Shown here one piece after another: positions 28,245 to 37,162 of a stretch of DNA of 64,000 bases. Source of the DNA: Paractinoplanes rishiriensis. GTDB taxonomy: Bacteria > Actinomycetota > Actinomycetes > Mycobacteriales > Micromonosporaceae. Numbering within the stretch: the first letter of the stretch is position 1; each line of letters opens with the position of its first letter. The notes under the pieces are model-generated. The model ran no database searches and was not told the DNA's origin. It saw only the letters and a list, made by a program, of their open reading frames with translations. The position numbers were made by a program, and so were the translations under genes. Location of the stretch: positions 124,001 through 188,000 of the forward strand of contig NZ_BOMV01000005.1 in NCBI RefSeq assembly GCF_016862375.1, given 5' to 3'.

Positions 28245-28407
28245 CGCCTTCCTTACCCGGATGAATGGGGCGTTAGCCGCGGGCTTTGCCTTCGGGTCCG
28301 GTCCTGCGTTGCCGAGAGTTTCGACGCTTCTCGGACCCAGGTATGACTCCGAAGTTCTGACCACGGTCCGATGCGCCCGCCGTGCCGCCACCCGTAGCGT
28401 GCCGTGC

Positions 28408-28722
28408 ATGAAGCGAGTCCTGACCGTCCTGGGCGTCGTGCTCGGGGCCTATCTGATCGTGCGGGCCGTCGCCGAGCCGTTCGTCATCGACATGACCGAC
28501 CCGGCCACCTACCGCCACGACTGGGGCGGCCCCACGCTGGCCGGCGTCCTGCTGGTCCACTGCGGACCGGGTGTGCTGGCGGCACTGCTGATGGTCCGGG
28601 CCCAGCGGGTCCGGGCTCAGCGGGTCCGGGCTCAGCGGGTCCGGGCTCAGCGGGTCCGGGCTCAGCGGGTCCGGGCTCAGCGCAAAAAAGAAACGGCCCC
28701 GCCGCGAGGACGGGGCCGTTCC
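28408..28722 (+). CDS. Small membrane-protein ORF with a degenerate 3' end
   Basis: ATG 28408 opens MKRVLTVLGVVLGAYLIVRA and a second hydrophobic stretch (LAGVLLVHCGPGVLAALLMV), about 65 residues that look like a real two-helix membrane protein. The frame then runs through a 15-bp repeat array (VRAQR repeats) and on into the terminator and antisense strand of the streptogrisin gene, with no stop until 29706. The true stop has probably been lost or displaced by repeat expansion. The end given here is the terminator, not a stop codon. Function unknown. Confidence 0.4.
28591..28680 (+). repeat. 15-bp tandem repeat array
   Basis: Five perfect copies of CGGGTCCGGGCTCAG (28606-28680) follow one diverged copy (28591-28605). 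The unit length keeps the reading frame and encodes (RVRAQ)n in the membrane-protein ORF. Perfect identity of five copies suggests recent slippage and likely length variation between strains. Confidence 0.95.
28684..28722 (-). terminator. Terminator of the streptogrisin-like gene
   Basis: ACGGCCCCG and CGGGGCCGT pair around a 9-base loop. On the minus strand the hairpin is followed within a few bases by a T-rich run (TTTCTTTTTT). It starts about 19 bases past the protease stop. Confidence 0.88.
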
Positions 28723-28740
28723 AGGAGAAAGCGAGGTGAG

Positions 28741-29781
28741 TTACCAGACCCGCATGCCGTAGGCGTTGAGCGCCTCGACGACCGGCTGGAAATAGGTCGT
28801 GCCACCGGAGGTGCAGTTGCCGCTACCGCCGGAGGTCAGGCCGAGGGCCGTCGAACCGGAGTAGAGCGGGCCGCCGCTGTCACCGGGCTGCGCGCAGACC
28901 GTGGTGCGGATCAAGCCGGAGACCGAGCCCTGGGCGTAGTTCACCGTGCTGTTGAGCGCGGTGACCCGGCCGGAGCGGGTGCCGGTGGTGGAGCCGCGAC
29001 GGTAGACCGTGGCGCCGACCGCGGGGGTGCCGGAGGAGGCGATGTCCTGGGAGCCGACGCCGCCGGTCTTGGTGACCGACGTGTTGGTGTACCGGACGAT
29101 GCCGTAGTCGTTGCCCGGGAAGCTGGAGCCGGACCGGGTGCCGAGGGTCTGCGAGCCGTTATTCCAGGTCGTCGAGCCGTTGGTGCAGTGGCCGGCGGTC
29201 AGGAAGTAGTCGGCGCCCGCGCTGTTGCGCACGTTGAAGCCGAGCGAGCAGCGGCCACCACCGGAGTAGATGGCGTCGCCACCGGAGATGGTGGTGGACA
29301 GCGTGCCGGGGGCGCGCTCGATGCGGGCCTTGTCGCCCAGCTTGGCCACGATGGCCTCGACCTTGGCCAGCTTGTCGCCGGTGATCGTGTCGTCCACGGT
29401 CACCACGACCTGGTTGGTGATCGGCTCGACCGCGAACGCGGTGCCGGGGACCGTGAGCTCGGCCTTGAGGGCGTTGTCCGCGGCCGCGAGCTCGGCGCCG
29501 CTGCGGGCGACGAAGCGCGGCGTGGCGCCGGAGGCCTTGACCGAGGCCGCGGTGGCGGCGTCGGTGACGTTGACGACAACCTTGCCCGAGTCGTCGATGA
29601 ACGAGCCGGCGGTGCTGGCGCCGAGCTGCGCGTCGATCTTCGAGGCGAGGGCGGAGGGTGCGAACGAGGGGTCGATGCCGGCAAGGGGGGCGGCCGAAGC
29701 GGGTGACGCGGCGAGCGCCGAGCCGACGAGCATGGTGGCGGCCAGGCCGACGATCGGTCGGCGCAGCTTCCGGTTGAGCAC
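28741..29781 (-). CDS. Streptogrisin-type secreted serine protease (S1E)
   Basis: A 346-residue preproprotease. GTG 29781 is preceded by GGAGG. A signal peptide ([21 protein letters not shown]) is followed by a propeptide of about 120 residues that would act as folding chaperone. The mature chymotrypsin-fold domain starts near [18 protein letters not shown]. The catalytic triad is His in FLTAGHCTN, Asp in FPGNDYGIV and Ser in [12 protein letters not shown]. Cysteines pair as in streptogrisins A/B (CSLGF/GHC, then VCAQ/GNC). The C-terminus [20 protein letters not shown] is typical. It is monocistronic, with its own terminator. It probably serves nutrient scavenging or developmental lysis. Confidence 0.95.
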   Translation of the reverse strand: MLNRKLRRPIVGLAATMLVGSALAASPASAAPLAGIDPSFAPSALASKIDAQLGASTAGSFIDDSGKVVVNVTDAATAASVKASGATPRFVARSGAELAAADNALKAELTVPGTAFAVEPITNQVVVTVDDTITGDKLAKVEAIVAKLGDKARIERAPGTLSTTISGGDAIYSGGGRCSLGFNVRNSAGADYFLTAGHCTNGSTTWNNGSQTLGTRSGSSFPGNDYGIVRYTNTSVTKTGGVGSQDIASSGTPAVGATVYRRGSTTGTRSGRVTALNSTVNYAQGSVSGLIRTTVCAQPGDSGGPLYSGSTALGLTSGGSGNCTSGGTTYFQPVVEALNAYGMRVW

Positions 29782-29929
29782 TTGTTCCTCCCAGGGGGTG
29801 GGGGGTACGCCGGTTGGTTCCGGACGTACCGTGCTCATGCAGTATTGAGTGAGCTCGATATAGCCACAAGGTCGGGCGAACGCGCCGACAACACCCAGGA
29901 AACCGGCCCTGAACTGGGAAAACACCTGT

Positions 29930-31291
29930 TCATACCGTTAACTTATGACCGAATCGGGATGAACTAATCGCGGCCTCGGAGGGCAGATCCGAGGGCAGAG
30001 AGGCAAATTGCGCCGGCTGCGCGGTCGCGATGGACTGGGCCAGCTGGCGGGCCTGGCTGCGGATCTCCGGGACGGCGGTGGTCTCCCAGCGGGCGCCGCG
30101 GCGCAGGGGGCCGATCAGCCAGCGGTTGCCGCGGGGCCGGCCGTCGGCGGCCAGCAGGCGGCCGGCCGCGTCCATGTCCAGGCCCAGGCCGTGTGGGCCG
30201 ACGCGGGCGTCGCCGGCTTCGATCAGGCCGGCCACGAAGCTGCCGGCCGCGGCGGGCAGGCGGCCGGGGCCGGCGCAGTTGACCACGGCGCCGAACCACT
30301 GCACGCCGGCCTCCAGCTCTACCAGCAGGCCGCCGGCCGGGGGTGCGGTCATCGAGCGGATGCCGCCGGCGCGTACCTCGAAGCGGCCCTCCTCGCGCAG
30401 GGCGGCCAGCCGGGCGCCGACCGCGGGGGCCATCCGGTGGCGGTGACATTCCCAGGGACGGGCCAGGTGGCGCAGGAACGCCTCCTGCTCGTCGGGGGTG
30501 AACGCCACCCACAGGCGGTCGAGCAGCGGTCGCATGCCGTCGACCACGGCGCGCCAGTCGCCCGCCCGGGCCGCCTCGGAGCGCACCCGCCGCACCACGT
30601 CGCGCAGCGTGTGGCATTCGTCCAGTGGAGGGCTCGCCGGGGGCGCCGCCACCGCGGTGTGGGTGAGCGGCAACTGGCCGCGGCGGCTCACCGCGGTGAT
30701 CGGGGCGTCCCGGTGGCCGTCGGCGGTCAGCGTCAGGGCCACGTCGACCGCCGTCAGGCCGGCGCCGACCAGCAGCACCGGCACGTCCGACGGGATCGCC
30801 TCCAGCACACCCTGCCGCCACGGGTCGGGGACGTAGTCGGGGTGGTCGGGGCGGGCCGCCGGCTGGGCGGGTGCCGGGTTGCCGGTCGCCACCACCACGT
30901 GGTCGGCGCGCACCAGGCCGGCCTCGGTGCGGACACCATTTCCGGTCAGGCCGGTGGCCCGGTGCCGCACCACGTCGAGCCGGTCGCCGTGCTCGCGGGC
31001 CGCGGTGTCGAAGACCGAACGCAGGTAGCGGCCGTATTCGGTGCGGGGGCGGAAGTCGTCCGGCGCGCAACTCGCCCAGCGGGTGAAGTGGCCGGGGTCG
31101 TCCGGGTGGGCGCTCATCGCGCCGGCCCGCGAGTTGAGCAGGTGCCAGGGGCGGGCCGACCCGTAGGCCAGCCCGCCACCCGGCTCATCCGGCTCGATCA
31201 GGACGACCCGGTCGCCGGTACATCGCAGCATCTCGCTGGTGGCCAGCACGCCCGCACAGCCGCCGCCGACCACCGCCACCGTCTTGCCCAC
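29930..31291 (-). CDS. FAD/NAD(P)-binding oxidoreductase (NAD_binding_9 type)
   Basis: A 453-residue flavoprotein. The dinucleotide-binding Rossmann motif is [18 protein letters not shown] near the N-terminus. [20 protein letters not shown] is typical of the FAD-NAD(P)-binding family that includes lysine/ornithine-hydroxylase-like proteins. A second nucleotide-binding motif is [17 protein letters not shown]. The C-terminal part has [11 protein letters not shown] and a final [14 protein letters not shown]. The substrate is unknown. It starts at GTG 31291, 6 bases after the stop of the winged-helix regulator gene on the same strand, so the two are cotranscribed. Confidence 0.88.
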   Translation of the reverse strand: MGKTVAVVGGGCAGVLATSEMLRCTGDRVVLIEPDEPGGGLAYGSARPWHLLNSRAGAMSAHPDDPGHFTRWASCAPDDFRPRTEYGRYLRSVFDTAAREHGDRLDVVRHRATGLTGNGVRTEAGLVRADHVVVATGNPAPAQPAARPDHPDYVPDPWRQGVLEAIPSDVPVLLVGAGLTAVDVALTLTADGHRDAPITAVSRRGQLPLTHTAVAAPPASPPLDECHTLRDVVRRVRSEAARAGDWRAVVDGMRPLLDRLWVAFTPDEQEAFLRHLARPWECHRHRMAPAVGARLAALREEGRFEVRAGGIRSMTAPPAGGLLVELEAGVQWFGAVVNCAGPGRLPAAAGSFVAGLIEAGDARVGPHGLGLDMDAAGRLLAADGRPRGNRWLIGPLRRGARWETTAVPEIRSQARQLAQSIATAQPAQFASLPSDLPSEAAISSSRFGHKLTV

Positions 31292-31297
31292 GATTGC

Positions 31298-31810
31298 TCA
31301 GGCCTCGCGCACCGCGACGGCGGCGTCGTCGGCCAGCCGGTAACCGAGGCCGTAGACGGTGGTGACCACCTCGGGGTCGTCGAGCTTGGTGCGCAACCGG
31401 CTCACGTGCACGTCCACGGTGCGGTTCGTGGTGTGCGTGTGGCCCCAGACCTGGGACAGCAGCTGGCTGCGGCTGAACACCTGGCGCGGGTGCCGGGCCA
31501 GGAACAGCAGCAGGTCGTACTCGAGGCGGCTCAGGTCAAGCTGGTCGCCGTTGCGCAGCGCCGTGCGGGCGCGCGGGTCCAGCTGGATGGCGCCGGTCGT
31601 CCGCGGCTCGGCGGTGTCGACGGCCACCTCGACCGCGGCACCGGCCAGGTCGACGAGGTCGCGCAGCGCGGCCAGCACGCGGTCCCGGCCGGCGGCGCCG
31701 CCGGCGATGCTGATGGTCACGGTCACCGGGGGCTCCGGCGGCAGGTCGGGTACGGGTCGCAGGCGGCGCGGGCGTACGGCGTGCGGATGCGCGACGGCGA
31801 GCGCTGACAT
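31298..31810 (-). CDS. OmpR/PhoB-type winged-helix regulator lacking a receiver domain
   Basis: A 170-residue protein. The C-terminal ~95 residues are a trans-reg-C winged helix: LDLSRLEYDLLLFLARHPRQ, FSRSQLLSQVWGHT, then RTVDVHVSRLRTKLDDPEVV and TVYGLGYRL. The first 75 residues are not a receiver; they include a short beta stretch (VTVTISIAGGAAGRDRVLAA) and no phosphoacceptor aspartate. ATG 31810 has GGAGG 7 bases upstream. It likely controls its own operon and the divergent flavin genes across the gap, which holds an inverted repeat at 31951. What it senses is unknown. Confidence 0.85.
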   Translation of the reverse strand: MSALAVAHPHAVRPRRLRPVPDLPPEPPVTVTISIAGGAAGRDRVLAALRDLVDLAGAAVEVAVDTAEPRTTGAIQLDPRARTALRNGDQLDLSRLEYDLLLFLARHPRQVFSRSQLLSQVWGHTHTTNRTVDVHVSRLRTKLDDPEVVTTVYGLGYRLADDAAVAVREA

Positions 31811-31950
31811 GGGAGGTCCTCCAATGCGATGCGATGCGAAGCGAGCGATGCGGCGCCTCACAATACATTTCCTATCGGTTAGATAGGTTGTAGCGCGCAG
31901 TCTAGCCGGTTCTTTCCCCCAATCGGGGGTTTGATCTCCGTCATCTTAGC

Positions 31951-31977
31951 CATATCCCCTAGATTTACTAGGATATG
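31951..31977. promoter_or_regulatory. Inverted repeat in the divergent regulator/flavin-reductase gap
   Basis: CATATCCCCTAG-attta-CTAGGATATG is a near-perfect inverted repeat (two extra C in the left arm) in an unusually AT-rich stretch. It lies about 140 bases from the regulator start and 95 from the flavin reductase start. It is a good operator or promoter candidate for the divergent genes. Confidence 0.55.
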
Positions 31978-32072
31978 GGAACGGCATTGACAGCGGCCAC
32001 ATTCGCGACGGAGGGTGGGATCAGCGGGACCAACCTTCCCACTCTGTGGGCGCCGCTCGTCAGGAGGACCAC

Positions 32073-32573
32073 GTGACTGTCAGCTCCCTCGTGGACGCCG
32101 ATCTGTTCCGGGCGCTGCTGCGCCGCCACGCCGCTGCCGTCGTGGTCATCACGGCACCCGGCGAGCCGCCGGCCGGATTCACCGCCACCTCGTTCACGTC
32201 CGTCTCGCTCGACCCGCCCCTGGTCTCCTTCTGCCTGGCGCACACCGCCTCGGCCTGGCCGGCCGTGTCCGCCGCCGACGTGGTCGCCGTCCACGTGCTG
32301 ACCGAGGAGCAGGAACACGTCGCCCGCACCTTCGCCACCCACGGCATCGACCGGTTCGCCGCCCACGGCGCCTGGCGGGCAGGCTTCGGCGGGGTGCCGC
32401 TGCTGGACGGCGTGCTGGCCCGGATCGTCTGCCGGGTGGTGCGCCGGGTCGAGGCCGGCGACCACAGCATCGTGCTGGCCACCCCGCTGACCGGCAGCCA
32501 CCACGAGAACCGCAGCGCGACGCCGCTCGTCTACCACGACGGCCGGTACGCGCAGCTGAACCAAGCCGCATAA
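32073..32573 (+). CDS. Flavin reductase-like domain protein
   Basis: A 166-residue FMN-binding split-barrel protein: FRALLRRHAAAVVVITA, PAGFTATSFTSVSLDPPLVS, FCLAHTASAWPAV, and HSIVLATPLTGSHHENRSAT with PLVYHDGRYAQL at the end. These enzymes reduce free flavin with NAD(P)H and supply it to a partner monooxygenase. GTG 32073 follows CAGGAGG at good spacing. A predicted NADPH-dependent FMN reductase follows 25 bases later on the same strand. No two-component monooxygenase is present in the window. Confidence 0.9.
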   Translation: MTVSSLVDADLFRALLRRHAAAVVVITAPGEPPAGFTATSFTSVSLDPPLVSFCLAHTASAWPAVSAADVVAVHVLTEEQEHVARTFATHGIDRFAAHGAWRAGFGGVPLLDGVLARIVCRVVRRVEAGDHSIVLATPLTGSHHENRSATPLVYHDGRYAQLNQAA

Positions 32574-32598
32574 GAAGCCAAGCAGCGTAGGGAGAGCA

Positions 32599-33072
32599 AT
32601 GAGCAAGATCGTTGTGGTGTCCGGCAACCCGCGTCCGGGTTCGCGCACCTCGGTGCTGGCCGTCGCGGTCGGCGAGGCACTGGCCGGGCGCGCCGGTGCG
32701 CCGGCGCCCACCGTGATCGAGGTGGGCGAGCTCGGCACCGGTCTGCTGACCCCGGGCGACGAGCCGACCGCCGCCGCGGTGGCCGCGCTGCGCGAGGCCG
32801 ACGTGCTGGTGATCGCCACCCCGACGTACAAGGGCAGCTACACCGGTGTGCTGAAGGTGCTGCTCGACCAGCTCCCGGCCCAGGCGCTGGCCGGCAAGCG
32901 GGCGGTGCCGGTGGTCACCGCCGGGATCGCCCCGCAGGCCGCGGCCGCCGAGGCCCTGCTGCGCCAGTTGCTGACCGAACTGGGCGCGGACGTGCAGGCC
33001 GGCCTCCCGGTGGTGGAGGCCGACCTGCCCGAGACCAAAGCCGTCGCCGACCGGTACGCCGAGACCTTCTAG
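32599..33072 (+). CDS. NADPH-dependent FMN reductase (SsuE-like)
   Basis: A 157-residue flavodoxin-fold protein. SGNPRPGSRTSVLA binds the FMN phosphate. VLVIATPTYKGSYTGVLKV and VVTAGIAPQAAAAEALL follow the SsuE/ArsH-like pattern. SsuE supplies FMNH2 for alkanesulfonate monooxygenase, but no ssuD or transporter lies here, so the partner enzyme is unknown. It overlaps the convergent subtilase gene by four bases at the 3' end. Two flavin-reducing proteins side by side suggest supply for a distant monooxygenase or a redox-stress role. Confidence 0.9.
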   Translation: MSKIVVVSGNPRPGSRTSVLAVAVGEALAGRAGAPAPTVIEVGELGTGLLTPGDEPTAAAVAALREADVLVIATPTYKGSYTGVLKVLLDQLPAQALAGKRAVPVVTAGIAPQAAAAEALLRQLLTELGADVQAGLPVVEADLPETKAVADRYAETF

Positions 33073-34667
33073 CCCACGATCAGCGTGTAGACCTCACTCG
33101 CGGTCCTGCCCCAGGTGTCGGTGAAGGTGACCGTGAAGGTGGCCTCGCCGGCCTCCGGGTAGCCCCAGAGCACGCCGTCCGGCTCCAGCGCCAGCCCGGC
33201 GGGCAGCTCGCCGGCGGTCACCGCCCAGCTGCCCGCGCGGTGGTCGGCAACCGTCAGCTGGTGTTCGTAGTACACCTCCGCGTAGGCCTCGGCCAGTGCC
33301 GTCGTGCTGATCACCGGGGTGGTCGACTGCACCGTGACGGTCAGCGTCCTGGTGACCGTGTTGGGCACGTAGTCGACGAACCGGACCTGCACGGTGGCGG
33401 TGCCCGGCGCGGTCGGGGTGCCGGTGATCGCGCCGGCCGCGGACAGCACCAGGCCCTTCGGCAGGCTGCCGCCGGCCAGGCTCCACGAGCCGCGACGGGC
33501 CGCGGTGAGGGCCAGCTTGCCCGAGTACGCCTTGCCGGCCGTGACCGCGATGCCCTTGGTGGCGATGACCGGCGCCGCGGCCGGTGCCGGGGTGAACAGC
33601 AGCCGGTTCGGCGAGCCCTTGAGGCCGGTCACCTTGCCGGTGGTGGCCTTGCCGACCAGCACGTTGCGCACCTGCAGCGGGGTGTAGGCCGGGAACGCGT
33701 CGAGGACCATCGCGGCCGCCCCGGCCACGTGCGGCGACGCCATCGAGGTGCCGCTGTAGTAGGCGGCCGCCGTGTTGCTGGTCGCCACGCTGGACAGGAT
33801 GTCCACGCCCGGCGCGAACAGGTCGAGCACGCTGCCGTAGTTGGAGAACGAAGCGCGCCGGTCCTTGCTGTCGGTGGCGCCCACCGTGATGGCCGCGGGC
33901 AGCGCCGCCGGGCTGACGTTGCCGGCGTTGACGTTCTCGTTGCCGGCCGCCAGCACGTAGGTGATGCCCGACTTGATCGACTTGGCCACCGCCGCCTCGA
34001 GGGTCTTGCTGCGCGAACCGCCCAGGCTCATGTTGGCCACCGCGGGCTTGACCGCGTTCTTGGTGACCCAGTTGATCCCGGCGATCACGTCGGAGAGCGA
34101 GCCGGAGCCCTCGCAGTCCAGCACCCGGACCGCCACCAGCTTGACCTTCTTGGCCACGCCGTAGGTGGAACCGCCGATGGTGCCGGCCACGTGCGTGCCG
34201 TGCCCGTTGCAGTCGCTCGCCGTCCGGTCGCCGTCGGCGAAGTCGTAGCCGTACGACGCCCGGCCGCCGAACTGCGCGTGGGTGATCCGGACACCGCTGT
34301 CGATCACGTACGCGTGCACCGAGGAACCGTCGTCCATCGGGGCGTACGTCTTGGACCGGGTCACCGCCCGCTGGTCGATGCGGTCCAGCCCCCAGGTGGG
34401 GTTGGTCTGCCGGTAGGCCGAAAGGCGCACGGTCCGGTCCTGCTCGACCATCAGCACGCCGGTGTGCGCGGCCCGGCGCCGGGCCTGCGGGGCGGTCAAC
34501 TGCTCGGTGTGCACGCCGTCGGCGGTGGTCACCAGGTACCGGCCGGGGATCGCGCCGGGCTCGGCGGTGCCGAAGACCCGGCCCTCCGCCGCGTGCGCGG
34601 GAACCGCCGCGCCGGCCACGGCGATTGCCGTGGCGGTGACCAGTGTGCCGAAGACTCGCATGCGCAT
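33069..34667 (-). CDS. Secreted subtilisin-like serine protease (S8) with Ig-like C-terminal repeats
   Basis: About 532 residues. A signal peptide ([22 protein letters not shown]) is followed by an inhibitor_I9-like propeptide ([18 protein letters not shown]). The S8 domain has Asp123 in [12 protein letters not shown], His156 in [10 protein letters not shown], oxyanion Asn in [11 protein letters not shown] and Ser308 in [13 protein letters not shown], as in proteinase K/aqualysin types. The C-terminal 170 residues hold two putative Ig domains ([17 protein letters not shown] and [20 protein letters not shown]). ATG 34667 or 34661 is the start. It is probably an extracellular protease tethered or targeted by the Ig units. 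Confidence 0.93.
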   Translation of the reverse strand: MRMRVFGTLVTATAIAVAGAAVPAHAAEGRVFGTAEPGAIPGRYLVTTADGVHTEQLTAPQARRRAAHTGVLMVEQDRTVRLSAYRQTNPTWGLDRIDQRAVTRSKTYAPMDDGSSVHAYVIDSGVRITHAQFGGRASYGYDFADGDRTASDCNGHGTHVAGTIGGSTYGVAKKVKLVAVRVLDCEGSGSLSDVIAGINWVTKNAVKPAVANMSLGGSRSKTLEAAVAKSIKSGITYVLAAGNENVNAGNVSPAALPAAITVGATDSKDRRASFSNYGSVLDLFAPGVDILSSVATSNTAAAYYSGTSMASPHVAGAAAMVLDAFPAYTPLQVRNVLVGKATTGKVTGLKGSPNRLLFTPAPAAAPVIATKGIAVTAGKAYSGKLALTAARRGSWSLAGGSLPKGLVLSAAGAITGTPTAPGTATVQVRFVDYVPNTVTRTLTVTVQSTTPVISTTALAEAYAEVYYEHQLTVADHRAGSWAVTAGELPAGLALEPDGVLWGYPEAGEATFTVTFTDTWGRTASEVYTLIVG

Positions 34668-34763
34668 GGCCTGGTCGATCGGACGGCATGGGAGCAAGTT
34701 GAGACGCCACGCCCCGAGATCACCGAGCGAAACCCGGATGGCAAGTTAAACTGGTCGGTAGCG

Positions 34764-34803
34764 AAAGGCCGGAGAACCGCCGCCACGGATCTCCGGCCTT
34801 TTC
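34764..34803 (-). terminator. Terminator of the two-component operon
   Basis: AAAGGCCGGAGA and TCTCCGGCCTTTT form a 12-bp stem around a 14-base loop. It lies just after the response-regulator stop and ends with T residues on the minus strand. It may also shield the subtilase promoter. Confidence 0.82.
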
Positions 34804-34827
34804 CTCGCCCGAAAACAAGCGCCCCGC

Positions 34828-35463
34828 TCAGGGCGCGGCCCGCCGGTGGGCCAGCAGTGCCAGGCGTACCCGGTTGGGGCTGTTGGTCTTGGTCATCAGT
34901 GCCGTGATGTGTGTTTTCACCGTGGTCACGCCGATGTGCAGCCGGTCCGCGATCTCGGTGTTCGACAGCCCCGCGCCGACCAGATCGAGCACGTCCTGCT
35001 CGCGCGCGGTCAGGCCGTCGACGGCCTGTGGCTGCCCGGTCGCGCTGGTCACCGCCCGCCGCACCAGCCGCCGCAGCACCTCCTGGCTGAACGGGCTGTC
35101 GCCGGCGGCGGCCCGCCGGATGCCGTCCAGCAGTTCGGCCGGCGGCGCGTCCTTGAGCAGGAAGCCGCAGGCACCGGCGGTGAGCGCCGGGTAGAGGTGC
35201 TCGTCGTCGCCGAACGTGGTGAGCACCAGCACCCGGGTGGCCGGCCGGGCGGCCAGGATGCGGCTGGTCGCGCTGATCCCGTCGACGCCCGGCATCCGCA
35301 GGTCCATCACCACCACGTCCGGGCTGAGCCGCTCGGCCAGGGTGACCGCGTCCCGGCCGTCGCCGGCCTCGCCCACCACCTCGAGGTCGGGCTCGGCGTC
35401 GCAGAGCATCCGCAGACCGGCCCGGATCAGCTGCTGGTCGTCGACGAGCAGGACCCGGATCAC
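34828..35463 (-). CDS. NarL/LuxR-family response regulator
   Basis: A 211-residue regulator. The receiver domain starts VIRVLLVDDQQLIRAG, with the acceptor Asp in VVVMDLRMPGVDG and the conserved Lys in GFLLKDAPP. The C-terminal LuxR helix-turn-helix is LTAREQDVLDLVGAGLSNTE, IADRLHIGVTTVKTHITALM. GTG 35463 overlaps the kinase stop by four bases (GTGA), so the pair is translationally coupled. Target genes are not evident; divergent or downstream neighbours are candidates. Confidence 0.95.
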   Translation of the reverse strand: MIRVLLVDDQQLIRAGLRMLCDAEPDLEVVGEAGDGRDAVTLAERLSPDVVVMDLRMPGVDGISATSRILAARPATRVLVLTTFGDDEHLYPALTAGACGFLLKDAPPAELLDGIRRAAAGDSPFSQEVLRRLVRRAVTSATGQPQAVDGLTAREQDVLDLVGAGLSNTEIADRLHIGVTTVKTHITALMTKTNSPNRVRLALLAHRRAAP

Positions 35464-36638
35464 GAGACCGCCTGGGGCAGCACGGTGCGGACCCGCCAGC
35501 CGGTGCCGGCCGGGCCCGCGGTCAGCCGGCCGCCGAGCACCTCGACCCGCTCGCGCATGCCGGTCAGTCCGTGCCCGCCGCCGGGCGGCGGTGCGGCGGT
35601 CCGGGGCGCCGAGCCGCCGTCGTCGGAGACCTCCCAGCTCACGGTGCCGTCGTCGACCGCGACCCGGAGCTTGGCCCGGGCCGTGGTGCCGGCGTGTTTC
35701 GCCACGTTGGTGAGCGCCTCCTGAGTCAGGCGGAGCACGGCGAGGCCGCGGACCGCGTCGAGCGAGCCGACCGCCTCGTCGATGTCGGCCTCCACGGTAA
35801 GGCCGGTGCGCCGGGCCGTGTCGACCGCCGCACCCAGGGCGGCCGGCAGCGCGCCCGGCTCGATCGCGGTGAGCGCCGCGTCGCCGCGCACCCCGGCCGG
35901 GTCGCGCAGCACAGCGACCAGCCGGCGCAGGTCGGCCAGCGCCGCCGTCCCGGTGCCGTGCACGTCGTCGAGCACCTCGGCCACCCGCGGGTCGATGCCG
36001 GGCAGCACGTGCCGGGCCACCCCGACCCGCAGCACCATCGAGGCCACGTGGTGCGCCACCACGTCGTGCAGTTCGCGCGCGATGGCGCTGCGCTCGTCGG
36101 CCCGGGCCGCGCGGCTCTCCGACTCGGTGCGCTGCTGCTCGGCGAGCATCCGCTGCTCGGCCTGCCGGGTGAGTTCCCGGCTGGTGCGCACCATCAGGCC
36201 GAACAGCAGCGGCACGCCGATCGGCAGCAGCAGCACGCCGAACAGCGCGGCCGGCAGCGAATGCTCCGACACCCGGATGTCCTGCACCAGGTAGACGCCG
36301 AACAGCAGGCCGACGCACAGCCAGATGGTGCGGGTCCGCAGCGCCCACATGGCCACCTCGGCCAGCGCCCAACTCGCGCCCACCTGGTTGATGGTCTGGT
36401 CGTCGATGACCGCGAACGCAACCGACAGCAGGCCGACCTGGGACAGCAGGCCGATCACCGGCCAGCGGCACAGGGCCAGCGCGCTGGCGAACGCGAGGAC
36501 CGCCAGCACCCACTGCGTGCCGGTCGGGTGCCGGCCCTGGTCGCCGCCGAACAGCAGGTAGCACAGGCCGCTCAGGTCGAGCAGCACCATCCGGATCCAG
36601 GCGTCCCGCCGGTCGAAAAGGCGTCCCGACCACCCCAT
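35460..36638 (-). CDS. NarL-type sensor histidine kinase (HisKA_3)
   Basis: A 392-residue kinase. Residues 12-150 hold about five membrane helices with short loops. The dimerisation/phosphoacceptor motif is DERSAIARELHDVVAHHV with His191. The HATPase domain has RLTQEALTNVAKHAG (N-box), VSDDGGSAPRT and GHGLTGMRERVEVLGGRL. The lack of an extracellular domain suggests sensing in the membrane, as in DesK- or LiaS-like kinases. It is the first gene of a two-gene operon with its response regulator. Confidence 0.93.
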   Translation of the reverse strand: MGWSGRLFDRRDAWIRMVLLDLSGLCYLLFGGDQGRHPTGTQWVLAVLAFASALALCRWPVIGLLSQVGLLSVAFAVIDDQTINQVGASWALAEVAMWALRTRTIWLCVGLLFGVYLVQDIRVSEHSLPAALFGVLLLPIGVPLLFGLMVRTSRELTRQAEQRMLAEQQRTESESRAARADERSAIARELHDVVAHHVASMVLRVGVARHVLPGIDPRVAEVLDDVHGTGTAALADLRRLVAVLRDPAGVRGDAALTAIEPGALPAALGAAVDTARRTGLTVEADIDEAVGSLDAVRGLAVLRLTQEALTNVAKHAGTTARAKLRVAVDDGTVSWEVSDDGGSAPRTAAPPPGGGHGLTGMRERVEVLGGRLTAGPAGTGWRVRTVLPQAVS

Positions 36639-36648
36639 GACGATCAGC

Positions 36649-37077
36649 CTAGGCCCCGGCCACCGGCTGCCACCTCGGGCGAATCGCCAGATAGGCGAGC
36701 AACCCGAGCGGCCCGAGCAGGATGGTGAGCAGCAGGATCGGGGCCATCACCAGAGCCGGCACGCCGCGGTCCCGGCTGTCCAGCCAGGACCAGCGGCCCA
36801 CGAACAGGTCGAACGCGATCATGTGCGCCCAGCCCGCTGCCGCGCCCTCGGCCGTGCCGAGCAGATCCCGTACGCCACTCAGGGTGGGCGACAGCACGGC
36901 CGGGAGCACGGTGTCGAGGCTGCCCAGCACCAGCACGCCGTGGACCGCGACCACCGGCACCACGATCAGCGGCGACGCGATGATCCGCCGGGTCCACGAC
37001 CAGCGCGGCAGCAGGATCATCAGCGCCCAGAACGGCGCGGCCAGCAGGAAGGTGAGCTCGAACAGGAAGCCGGTCAC
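36649..37077 (-). CDS. ABA4-like (DUF4281) membrane protein
   Basis: A 142-residue protein with four hydrophobic segments: LFELTFLLAAPFWALMILLP, IIASPLIVVPVVAVHGVLVL, GWAHMIAFDLFVGRWSWLDS and MAPILLLTILLGPLGLLAYL. This matches the ABA4-like family, which includes a plant protein needed for neoxanthin formation; the bacterial role is unknown. GTG 37077 has an AAGGAGG site. It ends 10 bases before the kinase gene start and follows another membrane-protein gene on the same strand, so all may share a transcript. Confidence 0.8.
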   Translation of the reverse strand: MTGFLFELTFLLAAPFWALMILLPRWSWTRRIIASPLIVVPVVAVHGVLVLGSLDTVLPAVLSPTLSGVRDLLGTAEGAAAGWAHMIAFDLFVGRWSWLDSRDRGVPALVMAPILLLTILLGPLGLLAYLAIRPRWQPVAGA

Positions 37078-37162
37078 GCTGTGTCCTCCTTAGGCATGCC
37101 CTTCTGGCCCTCGCCTCCAGCGCCGTCCGCAGGTGCGGCTGGGTGCCGCTCGGTGCAGGCGG

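Noticed and set aside
28096..29706. 536-codon plus-strand ORF across the streptogrisin gene
   Set aside because: From about 28740 it is antisense to a clearly identified protease. Only the first ~65 codons from ATG 28408 look real.
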